A model generated the notes under the pieces. That model was given only the letters and a program-made list of their open reading frames with translations. It was not told the origin of the DNA and did not search any database. From Copromyces sp. CBS 386.78 (lineage: Eukaryota > Ascomycota > Sordariomycetes > Sordariales > Sordariaceae), in contig MU839181.1 of assembly GCA_030685235.1 (NCBI GenBank), positions 1-64,000 of the forward strand: a stretch of DNA of 64,000 bases, read 5' to 3'. This document shows, in pieces, positions 10,867 to 21,090 of this stretch. Each line of letters opens with the position of its first letter. Position 1 is the stretch's first letter. Both the position numbers and the translations under genes were made by a program.

Positions 10867-12941
10867 TCACCAGTACCGGCGGGTGTTAGCCTGTCTTTGC
10901 TTCTGTCCTGACCGGGGAAACTCGATTCCTGTCTTTTCCCTCTGGCTCTCCATGTACTTTCTTTGCCACGGTTTGAGGTGCCTCGCCACAAGACCAGGGA
11001 GCTTTTCGTGGATCTTCTTGTTGAGGATCGAATACTTTGTGTGCAAGGAGCAAAGCGGATGTTGCGGCAAAACCTCAATCTTCCCTATTTTGGGGAACAC
11101 GCTCGATGCCACCTGCACAACGCTTTCCGTGATGGAGGAGAGCTTGGGCGTGTTTATAAACCTGCTGTCTATGTGAATCGTGAGACCACCCAGGATGGCC
11201 GCATCGCAAAGAGCCGGAGACCCTGTTACAAATATAGTGGCCGCATCGGACTGGGGACGACCAGAACAAGCCGTTGAAATGCTTGGAAATTTGCGTGTTG
11301 AATAGTCATTAGCAAGGGGCCTCATAATCATCAAAAGCGCTTCGCGCCGTATTGCACCAATGATATCTATGAAATAAATCAGCATCTCGCCAAATCCGAG
11401 TAACTTTGGTCTGGCACATGAAAGTCGAACGTACCAACGATATCATGTGGGCCCAGGTAATCTTGACGCTCAAGATCAATCCACTCTTCATCTCCAACTA
11501 CTGGAGCTCCAGCCAGGTTGGACTTTCTGAACCTTATATTTCCAGTACCGGATAGGGCTTTGTTTTCGAAGCTGGTATTCACGGAAATCTCCTCAATCCT
11601 CAGAGCGAAGAGGTCTTCATGTCCCAGTTCCCACGCAGTGAACAAGGACTTCAGTGTGTCCGCTGAAGATAAGTCCCCGTGAGCTACAGGTGCCCATTGT
11701 GCACACCACAGCCTCACAACATCGGTCATGTCGTACTTGTTCGTGAGAATTAGAAGCTCGTAAAGCTCATCGAGACTGAGAAAGGGAGGGACATGGTTAA
11801 ACCGTCCATGTATGATACTCAGGACAATATGCATTGGTTTGAGAGAATCACCGGGAAGCTCTACAATCCACTCTTCGGATTCGGCATTAGCTGGCTTTGA
11901 TTCCTTCCATGGACCAAAGAGCATCTGCTTCCAGACTGGCGAGTGGCGGCGGAGCGCCGAGGAACAGACACGGAACCGCTGTGGTTGGGACAACTCGGAT
12001 TCTTCGTCACCCCCTACGTCCAGCAAGAGATCACCGTCAGTGTCAATGTTGATCACGTTGCGTTCCGGCAAGGCTGAGCCTTCTCTTTCGTTCGTTCCTG
12101 TTGCATCCGATGTATTGGAAGCAGTAGCCATCGTGGGGGGCGTATCGCCAGATGACTCCCCCGTGGGGCTCGACTGAGCTGCATTTGTTTGCGATTGATT
12201 CAGAGCAGAGCTGCTGCTAGAATCTGTGGTCGGAGCACCGGTTCCTATTGGGGTTATAATTCCAAAAAGACTAGCAGCCGTGAATGATGTTGTCGGTGTT
12301 GAGACGGCCCCAGATCCAAACAAGCCACTGCTTGTGGAAGTGGGAGCTGCACCAGCTGTTGCAGAGCCGAACAAGCCACTAACCGGAGCAGAAGAGCTAT
12401 TTGTACCAGTAGCAGAGCCAAGCCCTCCTTGAACAGCCGTGGGCCCAAAAGAACTGCTGCCTGAGGCGGCCGGGGCCGTCGTTGTCGAGAAAGGCCGACT
12501 TCCAAATAAACCACCGCTTGTAGGCGGGGTCGTCGTCGCAGAGGTTCCAGTCCCATATACGCTGGCACGTGTGATTGAACCGGGTGCTGGCGCTATGGGC
12601 GCGGGTCCGAATACACTCCCGCCCGCAGACGCAGCATTTGAGGTAGATGTCGTTCCTAGCGTTCCTGTTCCCGACGAAACGGGTGTGGGCCCAAACAAAC
12701 CACCGCCCGTAGACGTGGCTGTACTCGCAGAAGGCACAGGCGGGCCGAATAGAGATTGAGTAGGTGGAGCATTTTGCTGTCTCGAGGCATCTGGAGAACT
12801 TGTCGTCCCAGAAGCATTTGGCGTTGGCGCTGTGCTACTCGACTGGCTCGCGTTGCTGGTTGGAGGAGGTCCGAATGGCGAAGGGACCGTATTTGTGCCA
12901 GATGCACTGCCATTCTGGCCGTTGGTTCCAAAGCCAGACAT
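10867..12941 (-). CDS. FG-repeat (nucleoporin-like) BTB/POZ fusion protein, paralogue 3
   Basis: Protein of 668 residues in two exons (12941-11435, 11366-10867); 68-bp intron GTACGT...ATAG, phase 1, at the family position (GPHDIV/DIIGAI). Residues 1 to about 240 are low-complexity Ser/Thr/Ala/Gly/Pro with ten FG dipeptides: SGFG, SPFG, SLFG, GLFG, SVFG, GLFG, SSFG, GLFG, GLFG, SLFG. This is the spacing and composition of FG nucleoporins. A BTB fold follows at about 295-410 (IDTDGDLLLDV, FRVCSSALRRHSPVWKQMLFG, WIVELPGD, IIHGRFNHVP, NKYDMTDVVRLWCAQW), then the shared helical C-terminus with PALCDAAILGGL, ending TRRYW. FG repeats normally form the permeability barrier and bind karyopherins; joined to a partner-binding BTB fold they could tether BTB partners at pores or in FG condensates (inference). 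No other nucleoporin domain is present. Confidence 0.87.
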
Positions 12942-14375
12942 CTTGGTAACTTCGGCGTCGTCCTCGTCGTTGTCGTCACGTTGAATGTTGCTTGATTATA
13001 CCAAATAAAGAGATGATTGCGCGCAAGGCGGATTGTGTGCAATCGTACCAAGATTATATGGTCGTAGACGATGAATATGGTGTATTAGTGTGTTGCCGAC
13101 TCGACTGAGCTGGACAGTTTGGTGCGGAATTCGCAAGATGGGCGTAGAAAGGGCAAACGTTGGCTTGAAGGATCATTCAGCTAAAATATGGAAAGACGAA
13201 AGGGCGACCGCTTAAAGAAAGAAAGGAAAGAACCTGAAACATCCGACGGTCACAATTCCGTTCGGAGGTAGAGAGGTAGATAAAGAAGGTTCAGCCTCAC
13301 TTGCACGGGATACGCACTTCCCGCTAGGTATCGTACATACCTTACCTCTACTCATTGCGGGCGGGGTAGAGGCTGCGGGATGAGAGGCCTGACCCCGAAA
13401 TTGGAGCAGCCGGGGGGCCTGCGACCAACTTCTTCACTCTTTACCAACTCGCTGTGGCATGTAATGGGAATGACAATTTTCCAATTACCAACAACTGTAT
13501 CCATTCCCCTTCCATAAATGCCTCTTCATGGGTTTTCACGCCCATAATAGAGCATGATATTCTCGAGTGTCCCGTCTGACCTTCTGACCTTGATGAGGAA
13601 CTGCCGATGGTTCCCCACATCGCGCTGTAACATACGGTAACCGTAAGATACATGGGTACAATACCCGACATCCGACAAAAAACACAGGCGTTACCACGTC
13701 AAGAAGATTTTGAATTATACATATTTTAGATCATGTTCTTCTGTTGGTCAATCGGAAATTCCACTTACGGCATTTTGCTTGCCTTGCCACGGCTCCTTTG
13801 ACAGGTTCCTCACAAGATCCAAAGCTGCCCTGGTGTAAGTGCCTCCTACTCCACTCGGCGCCCTTTCATGCCCCCCTGAACCTTGTCACCCCCTACTCAA
13901 ATGTCAACAAACTTCCCCATCTGGTTCATCCCATGTGAATTGAACGCATGATATGACCTTGTTCATGGGTCGCATCTCTGAAGGAGATAAAGAGAGAGGA
14001 ATATCGGATCAAGCCGACGAAAGAGAAGATAGAGTGGGAAAAAAGGCAAAATTTGTAAAATTGAAAGACCATTAAGATTTCCACAAAGATTGCTTCGCTG
14101 ATTGCACACTCCCTGTAAGTCGCTTCTTTTCCTGATGTTCTGATTCAATGGTGCTATATCACCCGAGCCATAGAGGCACCAGGAACCAACAGCACGATGG
14201 ACTGGATCTTCCGCGTCCCTCTACGAGAAGGGCCATCATACAAAGTCCCACCACGTGTTACAAAATTAGTCATCATTTCCAAGCAACCAAATCATGCTTG
14301 ACAGAACCCACAGTCCGTTCCTTACCCAAAAACTCGGTAATGGGTTCGAGATAAATAGCCCCATCGGACTCTGGA
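12942..14375. other. Intergenic, no gene seen
   Basis: Promoter side of the FG-BTB gene and 3' flank of the RBR gene. Only short frames without domains; no RNA gene or repeat recognised. Confidence 0.6.
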
Positions 14376-15765
14376 TTAGTCCTCCGGCAGGTTGCTTGTA
14401 TGGAACTTGCAATCCTCTCGGTGAGCATCATTGCTAGTCCTCAAGATCTCCTTGAAGTCTGCCATGCATTCCCAGCAGAACTGGTATGAGCACTTGACGC
14501 CTATTGAATGCAGCACGATTGTTTTAGCACAGCACATGATTAATGGGTTTGGCGGCTCAGTATGGAAAATGGTATGTATCAATACGGGGGAAGCAAAACA
14601 AGGAGTGACAGTGAAAGCGACGGTGTGCATAAAAGAAAACCAGCAACAATGTGTTCGCGGTTGAAGAGCTACTGGAGTGTACAGTACCGCCCACCCCCAT
14701 GCCAAGCGTTGCGGCAATCCCAACAGAACTCGTAGCGGCAGAGTGAGCCTAGAGAAACATCAGAAAACCAATTTGAGGCCACTCAAATATGGACGTGTTG
14801 AGACTGCGACGGGATTTACCAAAGAAAAGAGGAAGAGCACCAATCATTCCGACGGTATTTGAAATGCGGATGCGGGTGGGGAAAATACTGCAGGGAACAG
14901 AGGAAGCGGATAAACGGAATTACCAATGTGTAGGAGGAGTGAGAGGTAGCTGAGGATGAAAAGGACAATGTCTTACATGTCATGTGTGCGCTGTCAACCA
15001 TGGATGTTAGCCATGCGTTCTCTAACCGAGCCAGAAAGACACGAAACGTAAACTTACCATCCGCCATTTTTCTCGATATTTCGCCCACACGAAGGGCAAG
15101 GCTTCGACGTAAGCGCAATTTTCTCCTCGCTCTTCTTGTTTTCCTCCTCTTGTCGAAGATATTGTTGATAAGCGGGGCTATCCGGGTCCATCCTTTTTAT
15201 ATCGAACTCGTCGCAGCTCATGCCCTTGTGCCATGACACTTTGTGGACGTAGCATGACAAGTGCCCCCTGGGGCACTTCATGATGGGCTGGGCCTTCCCG
15301 CCTTCGTGGATGTGGCCGCTTTCACAACCTGGCTCCGCACACTGTTAAGGTTTGAAATTGTCAGTTATGCGTCCCTGTCAACTTTGGAACGCCCACTGTC
15401 AAGGAAAATCATTAGCTTACCCATCTGAAACCCTCCTGGCTTTCCAGCATATGTTTCGTCAGGAGAGATTCATACTTTGCCCGTGTCTCTGGGCTGGAGT
15501 AACGTTCGATGGCAGCCGCGTCGAGACGGCTGTTGCAAGCCGGACAGCTGATGTCCTGCCAGTGCTTGTTTTTAAGGTCCGCCGCAATGCTCAGGCGGAC
15601 ACATTGGACGCAAACGTGCATTGCGTGTTGACAGTCAGCGGCGAGTTTGGATGAAGGGAAATATAATAAGTCTTTCGTCTCGGTGCAGACGAGACATTCG
15701 ATCTGGACGACCTCGATCTTCTGAGAGGCTAGCTTAGATCGTGTATTGATGGTGCGAGTAGCCAT
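14376..15765 (-). CDS. RBR (RING1-IBR-RING2) E3 ubiquitin ligase
   Basis: Small RBR ligase, 255 residues with the distal last exon. Exons: 15765-15421, 15341-15058, 14990-14977 (14 nt), 14500-14376. RING1: C24, C27, C45, H47, C52, C55, C74, C77. IBR: C116, C121, C138, C144, H147, H152, C157. RING2: C197-x2-C200, then NGGC with catalytic C210, HMTC (C215), C218, C223-W-x-C226 and a tail with NDAHREDC. RBR enzymes pass ubiquitin from E2 to the RING2 cysteine and then to substrate. The start at 15765 has the context ACCATGGC; an open frame runs further upstream to 15966 but does not look like protein of this family. Joins were chosen because each restores the zinc-ligand spacing. A second terminal exon is available (14669-14748). 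Substrate and Ubl partners unknown; no neighbour suggests a pathway. Confidence 0.82.
14669..14748 (-). other. Alternative terminal exon of the RBR gene (RING2 variant A)
   Basis: This 80-bp segment, inside the long intron before the distal last exon, has its own TAG acceptor and the same phase. Joined to the 14-nt exon it reads C-SLC-RYEFCWDC-RNAWHGGGRYC and a stop, giving a 240-residue protein with all RING2 ligands at the same positions as the distal exon (C-VKC-SYQFCWEC). The two exons are diverged duplicates and appear to be mutually exclusive 3' ends. Confidence 0.7.
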
Positions 15766-17793
15766 GGTAGAACTCAACGAGGGGAAGAAGTATGCAATGA
15801 TATTATGCCAGCTGGGGCCCTGATCAAAGTATTGGTCTCCCCGCAGGCTTCTTGATGACAAAACCGAGGTCATGGGCCCAAAACGGCACACGTCGCGGAG
15901 CAACGACATTTTATAAGCACGAGAGGGCAGGAAGGCAAGGAGGTTGGCTGGTGACGCCACCGTCAAGTATCTGACCCAATAGGATTTGATGGCGCAAAGG
16001 TATTATACGCAGTATGCGAGTGCCAACGAGCAGTACAAACAAGCAGACGGCTGGAGGACTCTTTCAACCCCGCGTGGAATGCCTGCTAAATGTTTCAATC
16101 TGCACCTGGCCCCGATAAACGTGCAGAGCGGACGAGAGGGCACTTGGCTGTGAAGGGTAACAAAAGATGATAACGGAAATCAAGTCAGCCTACAAAACCG
16201 GGAGGGAGTGCCAATGAATAGACGAAGGAACGAAATTCCAACGAGTTAACTTTATGTCTTGATGAGGGAATACCGGAGATTTGAAACCAGTAACCAAACC
16301 TGACTTGGCTCACCTCAGCTGTACAGTTGAAGTATGAAGAGGTGTCATGTGTTGAAAGGGTGATGAGCCCTGAAAATGCAGCTGGCGAGCTGCATTATAT
16401 GGTCCTCGTGAACAAGGAAGAAGGTAGGCACAAAGGCCGGCCCTCTAGAAGCTGCTGGGGTGCAGAAGACCGACAGAGGAGCATCCACAAGCAAGATGAA
16501 ACTGTAGGATATTCATGTCGGCGGTAGGTAGGCCAATCCAGTCACCTCGAACATTTGTTCACGGCAACAACTGCTGTCCAGGAACATCAATTATCAGATA
16601 TGTCGCCCAAGGGGTGTGTGCTAGGTGAGTGTGTATAAACAGGTCGCAAACAAACGCGGTTTCTTACCGTGAGGGAGAGCTCGGCTCGACCATGGGTACA
16701 TGCATCCCGTCCTTCGTTTGACAAAAGCCTCCCGCCACTCGAGCCTCTGACAGTCGGCAGATGCAGGGCTGCAAGACGGGCCTTGCCCAGATTTTGAGCT
16801 AATAAGCGTGGGTGTGACAACTGGTTTTGGAGCCGCGACACCCACTTCGTTGCAGAGGATGGGCGAAGAAATCGAGGGACGCCCAAAAATCGAGGGACAG
16901 AACGGAGGCAGCATTGTATGGGGTTCCCTAGTAAAAGTGTTAACGACGGGACTTTTATTGGGGTTGCTTGATCTGAGGTCCGGGCCTTACACATGCTGCA
17001 CTGACACTTTTCCTATCAAATACCATACAGAACTGACGTGTCTCTCGATTTTTGGCCCACTCTCCGCAAGAAACAGGAGCGGGTGTTGCGACAGAACGAC
17101 CAGTCCAGATCACACCCACGGTTAGATAGATGTTATGCAGATGTTGAATTAGGTGGTCGGGGACCGGTTGGAGCTTGGAAGAAGAGGCACATTCCGAGAA
17201 GTGTGAGGGGGTGAAGCTGGCCACATTGCTGTCGCAAAGAATCCAGAGAAAGAACGAGACAGGTGCAAAAAGAAGCGGAGTGTGAAAAGTGTTATAGGTA
17301 CTTAGAAAGTAAACGATGATGATGACCAGGGGAGAAAAGGACTCTCAGATGAACCCGCCGACAAATTGTTTTTCTGTTCCCCCGCATCTACCGGTCGCTC
17401 CTTCCCAGTGGGTTCACGAGGGCGGGAACGGAAGCAGCCGGGCTCAGCTGCTCGAATTCGAATATGTGGAGTGCTGTTCTGCGTTGGAAGAAGCGAACGA
17501 CATGCTTGAGGATTCCGATCGCGCGGATCACATCTTCCTGGCTGAGACATGGTGGAATGCTTCACCCAGCCTTGCCCAAAACCTCCGACTGCCGGAGGAG
17601 AACGGGTGTCTCACAGAGCTGGAACTGCACCCATACAGCTGTATGGGAAAGGGGACCTTTTGTCAAAATACGTGATTTAGGTATCATAACAACTCTAAAA
17701 CTATGGCGAAATGCGTACTATGTAACCATCCATGATCGGACGAGAGAACCCAATATTTCAACATCACCAACAATGATGATAACCAACTCACAA
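15766..17793. other. Intergenic, no supported gene
   Basis: Promoter side of the RBR gene and 3' flank of Dbp4. Several open frames of 120-190 codons occur (16587-16994 minus, 17316-17675 plus), without domains or clear splice partners; not called. A short direct repeat (AAATCGAGGGAC twice) lies at about 16866-16901. Confidence 0.55.
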
Positions 17794-20358
17794 TCAATCC
17801 TCCAACAAGCCAGCAGCCAAAGCCTCCAAATCCTGCAAATTGTCCGGCTCATGATCCATCTCAATAACCTTCCTGCCGCCCTCCAGCTTGGCCTTCTTCC
17901 TTCTCGGCCTGCCATCATCGCTGTACTCCGTATCCGAGTCATCCTTCTGGAACCACTTCTTAGCCTTCTTCTTGGGCGGTTCCCTGTCATCTTCGCTATC
18001 ACTGTCACCGACCTGTCCAGCAACAGGTAAACTCCTGAGCAAAGCCAAAGGATCCTCATCCACATCGCTGTGTGCATCCAGCAGCGCCGGCTGCAAGGGT
18101 CCCTTGGGGTTATTGACCTCCTCGCCCCTCTCGCGCGCCTTGGCGCGCTCCCTCTTCTCCTTCCTCCGCTGCTTGGCGAGCAGCTTATCCTCGACATCCT
18201 GCTCCTTGACCTTGCTGGTCTCGGCCTCGACGAACTTCTGCCTGAGCTCCTTGGCGTCGCCCTCCTTCTGGAAGTCCTCCTCGTCCTGCAGCTGGTAGAT
18301 GGGGTGGGCGTTGCCTTCGTCGTCAAACACGAGCTTCTGGCCCTTCTCCATGTACTTGAGCAGCTTCTTCTTGGACTTGAGCAGCTTCTCACGGCGGTGC
18401 GAGTCGATGACCAGCTCCGCGTTCTTGCCCAGCTTGACGATCTTGGCTGTTCCATCGGCATTGGTGCCGGACTTGGCGTTGCCGGCGGCGTCGTCGAGCG
18501 CGGCGTCGTCGTCCAGCACGCGCTTGACACTGAGGAAGTCGTCTTCCTCGTTGTCTTCGGTCTGATCTTCGCCGAGCAGCTTGCGGTAATGCGACGACAG
18601 CACGTCCTGGTTTTGACGCTCGGCCATCTTGTCGTACTTTGTCCTGACCTCCTTCTTCTTCTTGCGGATCTCGCCGTCCGAACCCTCGGTGTCGGACCCG
18701 CTGGACATGGCGGCGCGCGAGGCGTTCTTGAGCTTCTTGATGTCCTCGCCCTTCTGGTACCTGATCTGGGGAGTCCCTGGGAGACCCAGGCTGGAAGCGA
18801 AACCGTCGAGGTCGAGCTTGTCGAACTTGAACACCTCCTTATCCTTTTGCAGGTAAATCGAGCGGACGTACGAGACGAACGCCTTTTGTCCGAGGTATTT
18901 GAGATCGGGTGACTGGAAATTCTGCGATTGCAACTCGTGCTTGATGCTCTTCTTCTTGTTCTCCTTGACGTGCACCTTCGCGACGTGCACCTTCTTTTGC
19001 TCGAGACGCTTGACGAAACCCTCCTCTTCGCTGGGGTCGAGGAACAAGACGGCGCGACCCTTACTTTCGTAACGCGCCGTTCTGCCGACGCGGTGGATGT
19101 AGGTGTCGGCATCTTCGGGGCAATCGGCCTGGATAACCCAGTCGATGGCGGGGAAATCGACACCTCTGGCGACGACATCGGTGGCGAAGAGGCAGGAGTA
19201 TTTCGCGGACGTAAACCGGTTCGTGATCTCGAGACGTGCTATTTGTTTTTGGCGACCGTGCAAATGTAGTAGTGGAATACCGGGCTGCATCCGCTTGAAA
19301 CTTTCGTAGACGAATCTGACCTGCTTGCCGGAGGACAGGAAAACGATAATTTTGCTCTTGAGGTTCGTTCGTAGGAAGCCCCATAGTGTGTCGAGCTTCT
19401 CCGGGAGAGGCGTGACGATGTAATGCTGCTGGAGGTTGACGGGAGTTGCCGATGCCGCGGCTTCGTGGACAGAGACGTATTCGGGGTCCTTTAAGCTCAA
19501 CCGGGCGAGATCCGAGACACGCTTGCTTTGTGTGGCGCTGAACAGAAGGGTCTGCCTGCTCTTGGGAAGATGCTCAACGAGAGCGTCAACGGCCTGCTGG
19601 AAACCCATATCCATAATGCGGTCGGCCTCGTCAAGAACGAGTATCTGGAGGTTGTCGACATCGAAACCGGCCGTTTGGTCGAGATGCTGCAGCATACGAC
19701 CGGGTGTGCAAACGAGGATGTTCATGCGACTAAGACGCTCCGCCTCCTCCTTCAAGCTCTTTCCTCCAATGACCAAGCCTGCCGAAAAGCTGTGGTTGCG
19801 ACCAATCTTTCTCAAGACTTCGAATATTTGGACGGCCAATTCACGGGTCGGGCTGATGATAAGGGCACCGAGGCCGTCGAGCTCGGTCCATCGTGCACGG
19901 TATAGCTTCTCGAGAACTGGAACAAGGAAGGCGAGGGTCTTGCCGCTACCCGTTCTAGCAGCGCCGAGAATATCTTGTCCCTTGAGCGCAAGGGGGATGG
20001 CGGCTTTTTGGACATCGGTCATGACCTCGAAATGGGATGCGCGCAGTCCGGAGGCCGTCGGTTCGCAAAGGGGAAGATCGGTAAAGTTCTTGATGTCGGC
20101 GGATTTGGGGTCCTAGTAGGTCAAAGTAGAAGAGTTAGAACGGTGTCCCAGTGCATAGGGGACAAAGGGGTCACTAGGACTCACAAGTTCGTCAATTCTC
20201 TTCTGAAGCGTCTCGAGGTTCTCTAGGTCTCTTTTCCTCTTCAACGTCTTCAGTTCGGCCTTGTTGGCTTTGGGCTTCTCCTTCTCAGCGGCGGCCTTGC
20301 CCTTGCCAGCGGCGGCCTTGCCCTTGCCAGCGCGGCCTTTGGGGCCTCCTGGAGCCAT
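17794..20358 (-). CDS. dbp4: ATP-dependent RNA helicase Dbp4 (DDX10 family)
   Basis: DEAD-box RNA helicase of 830 residues. Dbp4/Hca4 works in the nucleolus in early 18S rRNA processing and release of the U14 snoRNA from pre-ribosomes. Two exons: 20358-20185 and 20112-17794, with a 72-bp GTGAGT...CTAG intron in phase 0 ([17 protein letters not shown]). Motifs: [10 protein letters not shown] (Q-motif region, residues about 68-77), ARTGSGKT ending at T117, PTRELA 146-151, TPGR about 194-197, DEAD 219-222, SAT 250-252, HRVGRTAR near 395. The C-terminal third is a charged extension with [19 protein letters not shown], which is diagnostic of Dbp4, followed by acidic and Lys-rich tracts, e.g. [11 protein letters not shown]. 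The N-terminus is Ala/Gly/Lys-rich ([18 protein letters not shown]), a short duplicated segment. Length and order fit the family; nothing is missing. Confidence 0.96.
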
Positions 20359-21090
20359 GATGTTCGTGTTGTTGAGCTGTGCTGTAGATTCGGGCGTGAT
20401 TGGTTTGACGAGGTTCCAAAGGTCGGGTCTGCTAGTCGAGCGAGTCCAACTGCCTGCGGGTCGTCGCTTGTGCCGTTCAGATCGATGCGATGGGAAAACT
20501 TTTGGCGGAGAGGAATTCTGCCAGGCTGACCCACCTTCTCCACTGTAAGCGAGGGGATCTGCAGCAGGGATCTGGGAAGCGCTCTGTCAAGGGTTAGGGT
20601 CACGAGGGGGTGAAAGACACTAGAATACGAGTTGTCAACTCCCACTGCCATTCTCACGATGCGATGATTTGTAAGACTTGGATGTCAATTTGCACGAAGA
20701 TGTAGCAGGGAAATCAGAAGAGCTTTGAGAAATGAGATTCAAATACTAGATGACTTGAGCACCCACTACTTCAGCAAGTCACATGTGTTATCTAGAATTA
20801 CAGCAACATTCGACCATCAACACCACGTCTGAGCAATGAAAAGAGCCAAAGTATCATGAAAGTACCTTGAATTGAACCATGAAAATTGAGCATAAAGACG
20901 GGTATCGCTCGCTCATATGATTCCTTAAGAGTCCACAATGAACCAACCGACCCCCCAATAAGAACCTCAAAGTTAAAAGCGACAAAGAAAAACCAAACGC
21001 CTTGCCCCGTTCCCAATTTTCTTGCTTTTCCCTCCCATATATAATCGACGGATCAAGCACCGTCGCCCACATAATCACTACTAAACCTGC
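20359..21090. other. Intergenic between Dbp4 start and SUN gene end
   Basis: Holds the Dbp4 promoter and leader and the 3' flank of the SUN-domain gene. No gene or repeat recognised. Confidence 0.6.

Noticed and set aside
14341..14365. tRNA-like GGTTCGAGA motif
   Set aside because: T-loop-like string without acceptor, D or anticodon arms around it.
16587..16994. Minus-strand frame of 135 codons upstream of the RBR gene
   Set aside because: No recognisable domain, biased composition and no leader features.
17316..17675. Plus-strand 119-codon frame beside the Dbp4 stop
   Set aside because: Has an ATG, but no domain or homologue that I recognise; could be chance.
17718..19178. 486-codon minus-strand Ser/Arg-rich frame
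   Set aside because: Shadow of the Dbp4 gene in another frame; biased Arg/Ser composition comes from codon third-base GC.
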